Shown in pieces: positions 1-9,339 of a DNA stretch of 64,000 nt; within the stretch, counting starts at the first letter, position 1, and every line of letters begins with the position of its first letter. Position numbers and translations under genes: made by a program. The stretch is from the NCBI GenBank assembly GCA_048267965.1, contig JBLWWK010000010.1:1-64000 (forward strand). The letters run 5' to 3'. The notes under the pieces were generated by a model. That model was not told where the DNA came from, searched no databases, and saw nothing but the letters and a program-made list of their open reading frames with translations. Source of the stretch: GCA-2705995 sp048267965. Lineage in GTDB: Bacteria > Bacteroidota > Bacteroidia > Flavobacteriales_G > Salibacteraceae.

Positions 1-130
1 AGAACAATTTAACCAAGCAGTAAACGGCAGAGCTTATCAGTTAGATTTAACCGGGCAAGCCAAAGGCGTATACTTTGTTAAACTAAGAACAGATAATAAA
101 TCATCAATCCATAAAGTGACCCTGCGTTAG
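1..130 (+). CDS. C-terminal end of a T9SS-sorted secreted protein (5' truncated by window edge)
   Basis: The reading frame from base 2 to the TAG at 128-130 encodes about 42 residues with the form of a type A T9SS sorting domain: an AYQLDL strand, then GVYFVKL, then a terminal SIHKVTLR. The rest of the gene lies left of the window. In this family the domain directs export across the outer membrane and is then cleaved. Bases 5-60 are identical to 3330-3385 in the next gene, so the two proteins share a nearly duplicated tail. Only the tail is visible, so the protein's function cannot be given. Confidence 0.85.
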   Translation, partial: EQFNQAVNGRAYQLDLTGQAKGVYFVKLRTDNKSSIHKVTLR

Positions 131-160
131 AATAGTAGAAGTAAATAAACCGCAGTAAAA

Positions 161-187
161 GGGAGACCGAAAGGTCTCCCTTTTTTT
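161..187 (+). terminator. Rho-independent terminator after the truncated T9SS gene
   Basis: A perfect 8-bp stem (GGGAGACC at 161-168 with GGTCTCCC at 173-180) closes on a GAAA tetraloop and is followed by seven T residues. It lies 30 bases past the TAG stop. Confidence 0.9.
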
Positions 188-302
188 ATGCATCATTTTA
201 GCTCAAACTCATCCTATTTACGTTTTTACTCCAAATCATATAAGAAATAAGAAAGATAATTCACTATATTCGCCATTGATTTTTACACTAAAACCTAAAT
301 TT

Positions 303-3300
303 ATGAGAAAACTCCACTCACTACTTCTCGTATTAATCTTTGTATTAATAGGAGAGATAACCTATTCCCAATGTATTGCTACCTATCAATACGTAACGGT
401 GAATGCCCCTAGTCCGGGCAACACAAATTCAATCTCAACATGTAACATTCAGAATGATTATGATCCAATTACGGGAGTAGTTGTTGGTCGAGAATATGTG
501 TTGAATGCAAATGTTAGTGTTTTTGCAACAATCACAGACCCTGCTGGTAATGTTGTGAATTCTGGAATGACTCCACATTCGTTTATTGCACCAAGTTCGG
601 GTACTTTCAGAGTACATTGGTTTGGCAATTCTTCTTGTGGATTAACACCAGGTTGTGTTATAACAAGCATAACTTGCCTTGCTCCTCCACCACCAAATCC
701 AACAGCAGCGAGTGTTTCTGATTCTACTATTTGTCAAGGTACTAGCGTAGATTTATCTGCTACCGGAATAACGGGTACTGCAGATTGGTACTCTGGTTCT
801 TGTGGTGGAACTTTTGTTGGGACGGGAAATCCGTTAACAGTAAGTCCAACAGATACAACTACTTATTATGTGAAGAATGTCGATAATGGTGTTTCAAGCA
901 CCAATTGCCAATCAGTAACTGTTTATGTTGCAGAAGCAGGATTAACCAATACCGCAACAATAGTGGATGAAAGCTGTCATTCTTCAGCTATAGGATTTAC
1001 AGGTGATGGTGAGATTTCAATTACCACTACAGTATCAGCTGGTGGAGCAGCATCTCCGCCTCCTTATTCTTACGCGTGGTCAAACGGCTCAACTGCAGGT
1101 ACAGGAACAACATCGACTATAAACGGTTTGGCTGTAGGTACTTACACTGTAACAGTAACCGATGGAACAGGCGAGTGCTCTATAACAGAATCATTTACGG
1201 TGAATGAACCAACAGCGCTTTCAACAAGTTCTTCTGTTGTTCAACCAAGTTGTAACGGACTATCAGATGGTTCTGCAACTTTGACCTTTAATGGAGGCGC
1301 AAATCCAGATTATACTTATACTTGGCCAAGTACACTCTCAGGAACTACAGGTCCGGGAACATCAGTAACAGAGAGTTCAATTCCAGCTGGAAGTTATACC
1401 GTTACGGTAACCGATAATAATAACTGCGAATTTCAACCAACTATCACAGTTGGGCAACCAAATTCATTGGCCAACACAGTAATCGTTACAGATGCGTTGT
1501 GTAATGAAAATGATGAAGGAACTTACGGATTCATCAACCAAACTATTACAGGAGGTACCCAACCTTACGAATACGATTGGTCGAATGGTGATACTGTTCA
1601 AGATTTAGACAATGTTTTTGCCGGTATTTATCAAGTAACGGTTACGGATGCGAACGGATGTGTTTTTGTAGCAGCACCGGATACAATCGAAGGACCAAGT
1701 GAAATGATAATTACTCAAGATCAAGTTACCAACTTGAGCTGCTTCGAGAATAACTCAGGTATCATTGCTGTGTCAACGGTTGGCGGAACTCAATTACCGA
1801 CCTATATAGATTCTGTAATTACAGATGCTGTAACCGTAGTAACTACTACGAATGAAGAAACTCCAATGGGGTCTGATATCGAGGACAATAAAAACCAGTT
1901 TGTTTATCCAGCAGTTGAATTACAAGCAGCTGGTTTCGTGGCTGGTGAAATTAGAAGCTTAGGTTTCGAAGTGGTTTCTCCAAGTCCTGATACGCTTCAT
2001 GATTTCAAAATTGCTTTGAAACTAAACACAGGGGCAACCAACTTTTCTATGGGAGCTACTAACCCTGGTTGGGAAACAGGATTTACCAACGTTTACTCTG
2101 GCGATTATGTAGCGCAAGCTGGATGGAATGTATTTGAAATTACTCCATTTATTTGGGATGGAACGTCTGACGTTATTGTACAAACGTGCTTTAACAACGA
2201 TCAAGTAATCAACCCAATGAGTAGTTCGGTAACAGCAATGAATACTCCCGATTATTTTACAGCTTACGGGTCTTCACCTAACTATTACGGAGATCCTTGT
2301 GCTAATGAATCATTTGATGGCGTAAGCATGGTTCGCCCCATTTTATACTTAAAAATCGTTGAAAACAATTACGCGTATAACTACAATTGGTCTACGGGAA
2401 GTCAAGATTCTATGGTTACCAGTTTAGCAGTAGGAACCTATACGGTGATTGTTTCTGACTTAAACAACTGTTTAGATTATGATACCATCACGCTAACAGA
2501 ACCAGCGCAACTTCAGTCTTCTGTAGTAGGAACCGATTTAGACTGTAATGGAGACAACTCAGGTTCAGCAGCAGTTACGGCAACAGGAGGAAATTCACCC
2601 TATACTTATGCTTGGAGCAGTGGTGGAACCAATGCTACTGAAACAGGTTTAGCGGCAGGCACGTACATGGTTACCATCACAGACGATAGCAATTGTACAG
2701 TAGTGGCAGAAACCATTATCGATGAACCCATTAGTTTGGTAGCCAATGTGGTAGATCAAGAGGATGTTCGCTGTGAAGGAGATGAAACAGGTATGATTTC
2801 AGTTGAAGCTTTTGGCGGAACGCCTTCTTACACCTATAATTGGTCTGACGGATCAACTGATAGTACCATCGAAAATGTGGCCAACGGTTCCTACACGGTT
2901 ACAATTACTGATGCCAACGGCTGTACAGAAGTATTAACAACTGTAATTGATGCGGTAAATCCATTGCCAACTGTAGACTTGGGACCAGATCAAACTTTAG
3001 GAGCTGGAACAGTTCTCACCCTAGATGCAGGTTCTTTCGTTAACTACATGTGGAACAACGATATGGATCACATTTGGCAAACTTTCTCGTGGGTAATCGA
3101 AGGCGATACCACTTTTGTTGTTGAAGTGGTAGATGCAAACGGTTGTACCAATACAGACACAATTAACATTAATGCGGTGTTAGGAACGAATGAAATGGCC
3201 AATACCATGGATGTTCGTTATTATCCGAACCCAACAGCTGGTCTTGTTTACGTAGAATTCTCTGATTTAAAAGGTGAAAACGTAAAAGTAGAAGTAGTAA

Positions 3301-3455
3301 ATGTTCAAGGACAACAAGTTTTGCAACAGCAATTTAACCAAGCAGTAAACGGCAGAGCTTATCAGTTAGATTTAACCGGGCAAGCTAAAGGAGTTTATTT
3401 TGTGAAACTAACAACAGAAACAAAATCATCAATTCATAAAGTGACTTTACGTTAA
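303..3455 (+). CDS. Secreted SprB-repeat adhesin-like protein with T9SS sorting domain
   Basis: A 1050-residue secreted protein. ATG 303 is preferred over the in-frame TTG at 276 because it places a signal peptide (MRKLHSLLLVLIF, ending near TYSQ) at the N-terminus. The body carries about six SprB-type repeats, each with the pattern YxWSxGS...GTYTVTVTDxxxC...EP. The fourth repeat is split near residue 500 by a domain of roughly 185 residues (nt about 1800-2362) that resembles the jelly-roll module common in Bacteroidetes secreted proteins (VYSGDY, GWNVFEITPFIWDGTSDV). Repeats resume at YAYNYNWSTGS. The end (YYPNPTAG to HKVTLR) is a T9SS sorting domain. SprB relatives act in surface adhesion and gliding, so an adhesin role is inferred. 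Confidence 0.9.
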   Translation: MRKLHSLLLVLIFVLIGEITYSQCIATYQYVTVNAPSPGNTNSISTCNIQNDYDPITGVVVGREYVLNANVSVFATITDPAGNVVNSGMTPHSFIAPSSGTFRVHWFGNSSCGLTPGCVITSITCLAPPPPNPTAASVSDSTICQGTSVDLSATGITGTADWYSGSCGGTFVGTGNPLTVSPTDTTTYYVKNVDNGVSSTNCQSVTVYVAEAGLTNTATIVDESCHSSAIGFTGDGEISITTTVSAGGAASPPPYSYAWSNGSTAGTGTTSTINGLAVGTYTVTVTDGTGECSITESFTVNEPTALSTSSSVVQPSCNGLSDGSATLTFNGGANPDYTYTWPSTLSGTTGPGTSVTESSIPAGSYTVTVTDNNNCEFQPTITVGQPNSLANTVIVTDALCNENDEGTYGFINQTITGGTQPYEYDWSNGDTVQDLDNVFAGIYQVTVTDANGCVFVAAPDTIEGPSEMIITQDQVTNLSCFENNSGIIAVSTVGGTQLPTYIDSVITDAVTVVTTTNEETPMGSDIEDNKNQFVYPAVELQAAGFVAGEIRSLGFEVVSPSPDTLHDFKIALKLNTGATNFSMGATNPGWETGFTNVYSGDYVAQAGWNVFEITPFIWDGTSDVIVQTCFNNDQVINPMSSSVTAMNTPDYFTAYGSSPNYYGDPCANESFDGVSMVRPILYLKIVENNYAYNYNWSTGSQDSMVTSLAVGTYTVIVSDLNNCLDYDTITLTEPAQLQSSVVGTDLDCNGDNSGSAAVTATGGNSPYTYAWSSGGTNATETGLAAGTYMVTITDDSNCTVVAETIIDEPISLVANVVDQEDVRCEGDETGMISVEAFGGTPSYTYNWSDGSTDSTIENVANGSYTVTITDANGCTEVLTTVIDAVNPLPTVDLGPDQTLGAGTVLTLDAGSFVNYMWNNDMDHIWQTFSWVIEGDTTFVVEVVDANGCTNTDTININAVLGTNEMANTMDVRYYPNPTAGLVYVEFSDLKGENVKVEVVNVQGQQVLQQQFNQAVNGRAYQLDLTGQAKGVYFVKLTTETKSSIHKVTLR

Positions 3456-3483
3456 AAACGCGTAAACTCATTAAGAGTAAAAA

Positions 3484-3509
3484 GGGAGGTCGTTTGATCT
3501 CCCTTTTTT
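3484..3509 (+). terminator. Rho-independent terminator after the SprB-repeat gene
   Basis: An 8-bp stem with one G-U pair (GGGAGGTC at 3484-3491, GATCTCCC at 3496-3503) encloses the loop GTTT and runs into six T residues. Confidence 0.85.
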
Positions 3510-3537
3510 ATTGATGAAATTATCAAGTGTGAAATTC

Positions 3538-3545
3538 TATCTTTG
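3538..3545 (+). promoter_or_regulatory. Bacteroidetes -7 box for fabG
   Basis: TATCTTTG matches the Bacteroidetes housekeeping -7 consensus TAnnTTTG. It lies 21 bases before the fabG ATG at 3567. A TTG at 3511-3513 could be a -33 element at a longish 24-base spacing. The TTG at 3543 that would lengthen the fabG frame is part of this box, which argues against its use as a start. Confidence 0.6.
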
Positions 3546-3566
3546 AAAAAATCAAACTACAATAAC

Positions 3567-4313
3567 ATGACTATGTTAAAAGGTAAAACAGCCATAGTAA
3601 CCGGTGCAACAAGAGGTATTGGCTATGGTATTGCTAAACTTTATGCAGAAAATGGAGCCAATGTGGCTTTTACCTACGTTTCTTCAGACGAAAGAGCGAA
3701 GAAACTAGAAGAGGAGTTAGAAAGTTATGGCGTTAAAGCAAAAGGATACAAATTTAACGCTGCAGAATATGATCCAGCTCAAGAAATGGCTGCAGATGTA
3801 GCTAAAGAGTTCGGAAGCATAGATATTTTAGTAAATAACGCTGGTATTACTCGCGATGGTTTATTGATGAGAATGTCTGAAGAAAATTGGGACGAAGTCA
3901 TTCAAACCAACTTGAAAAGTGCATTCAACATGGTAAAAGCTGTACAGCGTACTATGCTGAAACAAAAAAGCGGTTCTATCATTAACATGAGCTCTGTTGT
4001 TGGTGTGAAAGGGAATGGCGGACAAGCGAATTATGCTGCTTCTAAAGCGGGCTTAATTGGTTTTTCTAAATCGGTAGCGCTAGAGTTAGGTTCAAGAAAC
4101 ATCCGCTCAAACGCGATTGCTCCAGGATTTATCGAAACTGAAATGACAGACGCTTTAGACGAAAAAACAGTTCAAGGTTGGAGAGATGCCATTCCGCTTA
4201 AAAGAGGCGGAACCCCTGAAGATGTTGCCAACTGTTGCTTATTTTTAGCTTCAGATATGTCGAAATACATCACCGGTCAAGTGATCAACGTAGACGGAGG
4301 AATGTTAACTTAA
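3567..4313 (+). CDS. fabG: 3-oxoacyl-ACP reductase FabG
   Basis: NADPH-dependent reduction of 3-oxoacyl-ACP in type II fatty acid synthesis, cytoplasmic. It is a short-chain dehydrogenase of 248 residues, the usual FabG length. The Rossmann motif TGATRGIG lies at about residues 12-19, NNAG follows near 90, and the catalytic Ser-Tyr-Lys set is visible in INMSSVVG and YAASK. The C-terminus ends YITGQVINVDGGM, as is typical. The start is ATG 3567 (MTMLKGKTAIVTG); an ATG at 3573 is also possible. The vWA-like gene follows 3 bases after the stop and is probably cotranscribed. Confidence 0.95.
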   Translation: MTMLKGKTAIVTGATRGIGYGIAKLYAENGANVAFTYVSSDERAKKLEEELESYGVKAKGYKFNAAEYDPAQEMAADVAKEFGSIDILVNNAGITRDGLLMRMSEENWDEVIQTNLKSAFNMVKAVQRTMLKQKSGSIINMSSVVGVKGNGGQANYAASKAGLIGFSKSVALELGSRNIRSNAIAPGFIETEMTDALDEKTVQGWRDAIPLKRGGTPEDVANCCLFLASDMSKYITGQVINVDGGMLT

Positions 4314-4316
4314 TTC

Positions 4317-6389
4317 ATGCAGAATTTAGCGTTATCTCCTTATGTAATTTATAGTGTGTGTGCAGCTCTTTCTGGGCTGTACACTTTTTTTTGGTTGAAA
4401 GGAAATAAAGCCTTTTTCCAAGCTTCTCCTCGCTTAAAATTCACCGCCATTCTGCGGTTCACCAGCGTTTTTATTTTGCTGGTTTTGTTGTTCAATCCGT
4501 TACTGAAAACCATTGAACAAAATTTTCAAAAACCCATCTTAGCCATAGCTTTCGATCAATCGAAGAGCCTAAAAAATCACAAAGACTCGTTGTTGATTCA
4601 GCAAGCTTTTTCAGATTTTCAACGTGTAGAAAAAGAGCTTACCCAAAAATACGATGTTCAATATGTTCAATTTGCTAATCAAGCGGGCTCTTTGGGCGAA
4701 TTGCAATGGCTAGGAAATCAGGAGGTTACTAACTTTGAGCCGTTGTTCAATTTTATAGAATCTACCTATAATCCTTCGTTATTGGCAGGAACCGTAATAC
4801 TTTCAGATGGAGCATTTAACAAAGGTGTAAACCCGCTGTATGCCTCGCCATCGCTCGGTAGTTTTGTGCATTCAGTTTTAGTAGAAGATACGGTTCCTAC
4901 AAAAGATGTTTACCTTCAAGCGGCTCAACACAACGAAATTGTATTTACCGGCAACCAGTTTGCTCTTTCACTTTCGGTAGGAACCCGATTTTTAACCCAA
5001 TCTACAGTAGAGTTAAAAGTGTTGATGAACGATTCTATTGTTCATACCGAAAACCTGAAATTTGATGAAAAAACCGATTTTCTATCTAAAGAGCTGTTTT
5101 TAGAAGCAAAAGGTAGCGGACTTCAAAAGATTGAAGTTCAGGTGAAAAGCGATTTTCAAGAAGAGAATACAGACAACAATACGTTGGTTTCTTTTATCGA
5201 TGTGGTCGATAATCAGAGCAAGGTTCTTCTTCTTGCTGCAGCTCCGCATCCAGATATTTTTACCATTAAATCAGCATTAGAAGCCAAGAAGCAATACGTG
5301 GTAGAAACTGCGTTATCAAAAGATTTTACGGGAAGTTTTGATGCTTATAATTTGATTATTTCTCATAATCTTCCTAACAGTGATGGAACTTTATTTGAGC
5401 AATTAGAGAAAAGTGAAATTCCGGCTCTTTTTGTTCTCGGGGCTCCTACCAACTGGCAAGAACTCAATAAGGTTTCGAAGAATTTGCAGGTGTTGGCGAA
5501 TAAAAACGCCTCTAATCAAGTAGGTACTTTTCCTGTTCAAGACTTTGGTCTATTTCAACTAAAGTCAGATGATTTTTCAGCGTTTAATCGGTTCCCACCG
5601 TTAACCGCACCGTTTGGCGAGTTTGGATTCAACGAGAAATTAACTCCTCTTTTTAATCAACGAATGGGGAACCTCAATTCTGGAATTCCGTTACTGGCAT
5701 TTGGTGAAAAAGATAAGCGCAAAGCATGGTTTTTTGCCAATGGTTTGTGGCGATGGAATATGTACGAAGCATCGTTGAGAAAAGAGCAAAAAGCAACAGA
5801 AGAATTACTGGTGGCAATTGCTCAATATTTGGTGTTGAAAGAAGACAAAAACCGATTAAAAGTAGAGGTGAAAAACGCCTATTGGGAAAACGAATCGGTA
5901 AAACTATCGGCAGAATTGTACAATAAATCGTACGCGCTAATTACAACAGAAACAGTGCGGTTAAAGCTGATTAACGAAGATCAAAAAGAATTCATCTACG
6001 AATTCACACCTGGAGGAGATCAATATTTTTTAACGTTAGGGATGCTTGAACCTGGTAATTATAGCTACGAAGTTTACGCTAACGAATCAGATGAAAAACT
6101 TTCCGTTTCGGGCGAACTATTTGTGAAAGAATTATCGCTAGAAACAGCAGCGTTGCCCAATGATGCCAAGGTGATGAAAGAATTAGCGCAAAGAAACGGT
6201 GGCCAAGTTTACCGCTTAAACCAAATAGACCAACTGGTGGCCGATTTAATAAATCAGCAAAATATCACTCAAATAGTGCAAACATCAACTCAATTTAAAA
6301 GTATTATTTCTTTAAAATGGCTGATGTTTTTATGTGTTTTCTTGCTGGCCACAGAGTGGTTTATTCGCAAGCGTTGGGGCGGTCAATAG
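4317..6389 (+). CDS. vWA-like membrane protein, 690 aa
   Basis: A large membrane-anchored protein. Two transmembrane segments occur near the N-terminus (about residues 9-27 and 42-62) and one at the extreme C-terminus (LKWLMFLCVFLLATEWFI) before a basic tail. Between them, ILAIAFDQSKSL carries a DxSxS metal-site motif like that of von Willebrand A domains, followed by a long extracytoplasmic region. The architecture resembles Bacteroidetes proteins of unknown function related to BatA, and the minus-strand gene at 18853-20907 has a comparable layout. It sits 3 bases after fabG and its 3' end overlaps the convergent lipoprotein gene by 7 bases. No function is assigned. Confidence 0.8.
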   Translation: MQNLALSPYVIYSVCAALSGLYTFFWLKGNKAFFQASPRLKFTAILRFTSVFILLVLLFNPLLKTIEQNFQKPILAIAFDQSKSLKNHKDSLLIQQAFSDFQRVEKELTQKYDVQYVQFANQAGSLGELQWLGNQEVTNFEPLFNFIESTYNPSLLAGTVILSDGAFNKGVNPLYASPSLGSFVHSVLVEDTVPTKDVYLQAAQHNEIVFTGNQFALSLSVGTRFLTQSTVELKVLMNDSIVHTENLKFDEKTDFLSKELFLEAKGSGLQKIEVQVKSDFQEENTDNNTLVSFIDVVDNQSKVLLLAAAPHPDIFTIKSALEAKKQYVVETALSKDFTGSFDAYNLIISHNLPNSDGTLFEQLEKSEIPALFVLGAPTNWQELNKVSKNLQVLANKNASNQVGTFPVQDFGLFQLKSDDFSAFNRFPPLTAPFGEFGFNEKLTPLFNQRMGNLNSGIPLLAFGEKDKRKAWFFANGLWRWNMYEASLRKEQKATEELLVAIAQYLVLKEDKNRLKVEVKNAYWENESVKLSAELYNKSYALITTETVRLKLINEDQKEFIYEFTPGGDQYFLTLGMLEPGNYSYEVYANESDEKLSVSGELFVKELSLETAALPNDAKVMKELAQRNGGQVYRLNQIDQLVADLINQQNITQIVQTSTQFKSIISLKWLMFLCVFLLATEWFIRKRWGGQ

Positions 6390-6862
6390 CTCACTTTTCT
6401 CGAAATATTAAGTTGCCTAAAATTGAGAATAAGCTCGCCATCGTTTTCTGAATATTTCAGTTCTTTTAATGGAATAGCCAATTTCTGAGTAATAAAAGCC
6501 CTGCAGTGGTCTTCGTTACTGTTGTGCGCCAGCAAAACATCTAACTGTGGCGGCATCGACTCTTTGTACGCGCCTTGGTGAATCAGCGTAAATTCATGAT
6601 CTCTACAACCGCCACTATAATTGACTTCTAGCAATAACCAGCCATTTTTTTCTTCCATTTTCACCAATTGAAAACGATCGGTTTCCGCGTTAAGATTGGC
6701 CGTTTCATCTTGTAAAACTCTAACCTTATAATAGTCAGAACTTAGCGTATCGGTAGGAACCGATTTTGGTTCCTTCTGGGAATTTAGAGCTGTTTCTTGA
6801 TTTTTACAGCTAACAACCAACAAACTAGACAGGAAGATGAAAAGAAGTAAAAACGATTTCAT
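6383..6862 (-). CDS. Small lipoprotein of unknown function
   Basis: 159 residues with a lipoprotein signal: a hydrophobic stretch followed by the lipobox LLVVSC, acylated Cys near residue 19. The mature part is hydrophilic, with a GGCRDHEF segment containing Cys and His; I recognise no domain. The gene follows uvrB by 2 bases on the same strand and may be cotranscribed. One copy of the repeated 9-mer GTAGGAACC lies antisense at 6753-6761, where it encodes Val-Pro-Thr just after the lipoprotein linker. Confidence 0.75.
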   Translation of the reverse strand: MKSFLLLFIFLSSLLVVSCKNQETALNSQKEPKSVPTDTLSSDYYKVRVLQDETANLNAETDRFQLVKMEEKNGWLLLEVNYSGGCRDHEFTLIHQGAYKESMPPQLDVLLAHNSNEDHCRAFITQKLAIPLKELKYSENDGELILNFRQLNISRKVSY

Positions 6863-6864
6863 AG

Positions 6865-8892
6865 CTATTTCTTTTTCTGGATAAGTTCTTCGATTTGGTA
6901 CATTTCGTCTCTCAAACGCGCAGCTTCAATAAAGTCCATTTGGCGCGCAGCTTTTTGCATTCTTTTTTCAACATCTTTTTTCATAGCTTCTAGCTGGTCT
7001 TCCTTCATGTATTCCATTACTGGATCTGCAGCCAATGATGTTTCTTCTGGCGGAATGTAGGCTTTTTGTTCTTTCTTGCGAATGCTTGCAGAAATGCCCG
7101 TTTGCTCCATGATTTGCTCTTTCGATTTGTTTAAAGGAGTGGGGGTAATGCCGTGTTCTTGGTTGTATTTAAGCTGTTTTTCACGTCTGCGGTTGGTTTC
7201 GTCAATAGTGCGCTGCATCGAAGCAGTGATTTTATCTGCATACATAATGGCCATACCATTTACGTTTCTTGCAGCACGCCCTACTGTTTGGGTCATACTG
7301 GTGTCACTTCTTAAAAAGCCTTCTTTATCTGCATCTAAGATGGCCACCAAAGAAACCTCTGGAAAATCCAATCCTTCTCGTAAGAGGTTGATTCCAATAA
7401 GAACATCGTAAACACCTAAACGCAAATCGCGCATAATTTCAACGCGTTCTAAAGTGTCAACATCCGAGTGGATATAGGCACACTTAATGCCCATTTTAGT
7501 CATGTATTTGGCCAATTCTTCAGACATACGTTTGGTTAAAGTTGTGACCAATACCCGTTCTTGCCGTTCAATGCGAAGGTTAACTTCTTCTAGTAAATCA
7601 TCTACTTGGTTAGAAACGGGTCGTACTTCAATAATAGGATCTAACAAACCCGTAGGGCGAATAACTTGCTCAGCAATCACACCTTCAGATTTTGCTAGTT
7701 CGAATTCTGCGGGCGTAGCACTTACATAAATACTCTGACCGAGCATCCCTTCAAATTCTTCAAATTTTAACGGTCGATTATCGAGTGCAGCCGGAAGTCG
7801 AAAACCGTATTCTACAAGGTTTTGCTTACGAGCTCTATCGCCACCGTACATAGCTCTAATTTGAGGAATGGTAACGTGACTTTCGTCTATCACCAAGAGA
7901 AAATCATCTGGAAAATAATCGAGCAAACAGAAGGGTCTGTCTCCTGGGTTCCTTCTATCAAAATAGCGAGAATAATTTTCGATGCCGCTACAATAACCCA
8001 GTTCACGCATCATTTCTAAATCGTAATTGGTGCGTTCTTCTAGCCGTTTAGCCTCTAGCGGTTTGCCCACTTCTTTAAAATAATCTACTTGTTTTACTAG
8101 GTCTTCGCCAATTTCGTAGGTGGCCCGTTTGGTAGATTCTTTAGTAGTTACAAAGATATTAGCGGGGTAAATTCTCACCCCTTGAAAATCATCAATTCGG
8201 GTTCCAGAAACTGGATCAATCGATTCGATGCTTTCAATATCATCGTCCCAAAAAGTAATCCGAAAAGCGTGGTCGGCATAGGCCAAATACACATCTACGG
8301 TATCGCCTTTTACCCGAAAAGTTCCGCGTTGAAAATCGGCTGTAGTTCTTGAATATAGGGCATCTACTAATCTGTGGAGTAATTGATTTCGGTTAATGGT
8401 TTCACCTACTTTTACCTCAATTACATTTTCGTTGAAATCTGCTGGGTTACCAATACCATAAATACAAGAAACCGAAGCTACCACCAATACATCTCGTCTA
8501 CCTGAAAGCAGTGAAGAGGTAGTAGAAAGGCGCAGTTTTTCAATTTCATCGTTGATCGAAAGATCCTTTTCTATGTAAGTATCAGAAGTTGGTATGTATG
8601 CTTCAGGCTGATAATAATCGTAATACGAAACAAAATACTCTACCGCGTTATCCGGAAAAAACTGCTTAAACTCGCCATACAATTGAGCTGCTAAAGTTTT
8701 GTTATGGCTTAAAATCAAGGTGGGACGTTGAACTTTCTCAACTACATTAGCGATAGTAAACGTTTTACCAGAACCCGTTACACCTAAGAGAACTTGGTTA
8801 GCTATACTATTGTCTACCCCTTCGCTCAGCTGTTGAATGGCTGATGGTTGGTCACCTGTAGGTCGATAGTCTGAAACAATTTTAAAATCCAT
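6865..8892 (-). CDS. uvrB: Excinuclease ABC subunit B (UvrB)
   Basis: Damage-verifying helicase-like subunit of nucleotide excision repair, acting with UvrA and UvrC. At 675 residues it is full length. Visible motifs are Walker A GVTGSGKT (residues 37-44), the damage-probing beta-hairpin region YYDYYQPEAYIP, the DESH box, the motif VI segment TVGRAARN and a C-terminal UVR domain (MDFIEAARLRDEMYQ) that contacts UvrC. The start MDFKIVSDYRPTGDQ is typical. The DUF6728 gene diverges 40 bases upstream, so the two promoters share a short intergenic region. Confidence 0.97.
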   Translation of the reverse strand: MDFKIVSDYRPTGDQPSAIQQLSEGVDNSIANQVLLGVTGSGKTFTIANVVEKVQRPTLILSHNKTLAAQLYGEFKQFFPDNAVEYFVSYYDYYQPEAYIPTSDTYIEKDLSINDEIEKLRLSTTSSLLSGRRDVLVVASVSCIYGIGNPADFNENVIEVKVGETINRNQLLHRLVDALYSRTTADFQRGTFRVKGDTVDVYLAYADHAFRITFWDDDIESIESIDPVSGTRIDDFQGVRIYPANIFVTTKESTKRATYEIGEDLVKQVDYFKEVGKPLEAKRLEERTNYDLEMMRELGYCSGIENYSRYFDRRNPGDRPFCLLDYFPDDFLLVIDESHVTIPQIRAMYGGDRARKQNLVEYGFRLPAALDNRPLKFEEFEGMLGQSIYVSATPAEFELAKSEGVIAEQVIRPTGLLDPIIEVRPVSNQVDDLLEEVNLRIERQERVLVTTLTKRMSEELAKYMTKMGIKCAYIHSDVDTLERVEIMRDLRLGVYDVLIGINLLREGLDFPEVSLVAILDADKEGFLRSDTSMTQTVGRAARNVNGMAIMYADKITASMQRTIDETNRRREKQLKYNQEHGITPTPLNKSKEQIMEQTGISASIRKKEQKAYIPPEETSLAADPVMEYMKEDQLEAMKKDVEKRMQKAARQMDFIEAARLRDEMYQIEELIQKKK

Positions 8893-8932
8893 ATGTATTT
8901 ATCAGTAACTTTCGTCAATTAAAACAGAGAAA

Positions 8933-9100
8933 ATGGTGTTAATCAGAAAAATAATAGGCTATTTAGATATCACCCGGTTATTTAGAAAGCCGAAAAACAA
9001 TGAAAGTTTGAATTTACGATTTATGCATGGCATTAACCGAATTTCGATCTTTATGTTTTTATTCTGCATTATAGTAATGCTGATTAAATTCGTTTTTTAG
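8933..9100 (+). CDS. DUF6728-like small membrane protein, 55 aa
   Basis: A 55-codon frame from ATG 8933 to TAG 9098-9100. The N-terminal half is basic (LFRKPKNNES) and is followed by LRFMHGINRISIFMF and a single hydrophobic span (FLFCIIVMLIKFVF). The F-RK-P...MHGIN-ISI-MF pattern matches my memory of the DUF6728 family of Flavobacteriia, which has no known function. It is the first of three chained genes: its TAG shares a base with the GTG start of the next frame. It is divergent from uvrB. Confidence 0.75.
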   Translation: MVLIRKIIGYLDITRLFRKPKNNESLNLRFMHGINRISIFMFLFCIIVMLIKFVF

Positions 9101-9339
9101 TGGAACAAGCGAAGTTTTCCAAGCTATCTTTAACAGGCAAATATCGTACTCTCAAGCAAAAAGGGGAGTGGGTAGCCAAACGATTTTACGGTTCTTTCGA
9201 AGTTCATTTGTATTCTTTTTGTGGTTATTACGTTGAAGTTTGGTGTCGTTTAGGTATTGAAGGTATTTGTTGGATTGAAGTTCCTAGCCAACAACAACTC
9301 GAACCTTATTTAAAACAAATAAAACTCGAATTATCGTGA
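9100..9339 (+). CDS. Conserved hypothetical protein, 79 aa
   Basis: The frame starts at GTG 9100, overlapping the preceding stop by one base (TAGTG), and ends in a GTGA overlap with the next gene. Such overlaps suggest translational coupling. The protein begins MEQAKFSKLSLTGKYRTLK and is rich in aromatic residues (LYSFCGYYVEVWCRL), which suggests a small beta-fold, with no signal peptide. I do not recognise the family. Tight packing between two plausible genes supports it as real. Confidence 0.65.
   Translation: MEQAKFSKLSLTGKYRTLKQKGEWVAKRFYGSFEVHLYSFCGYYVEVWCRLGIEGICWIEVPSQQQLEPYLKQIKLELS

Noticed and set aside
960..2940. Regular repeats in the 303-3455 gene as a possible CRISPR or satellite
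   Set aside because: The periodicity is at protein level (SprB-type domains) with divergent nucleotide sequence and no constant-length spacers.
7076..7411. A 111-codon plus-strand frame opposite uvrB
   Set aside because: It covers conserved helicase motifs of uvrB and shows no independent features.
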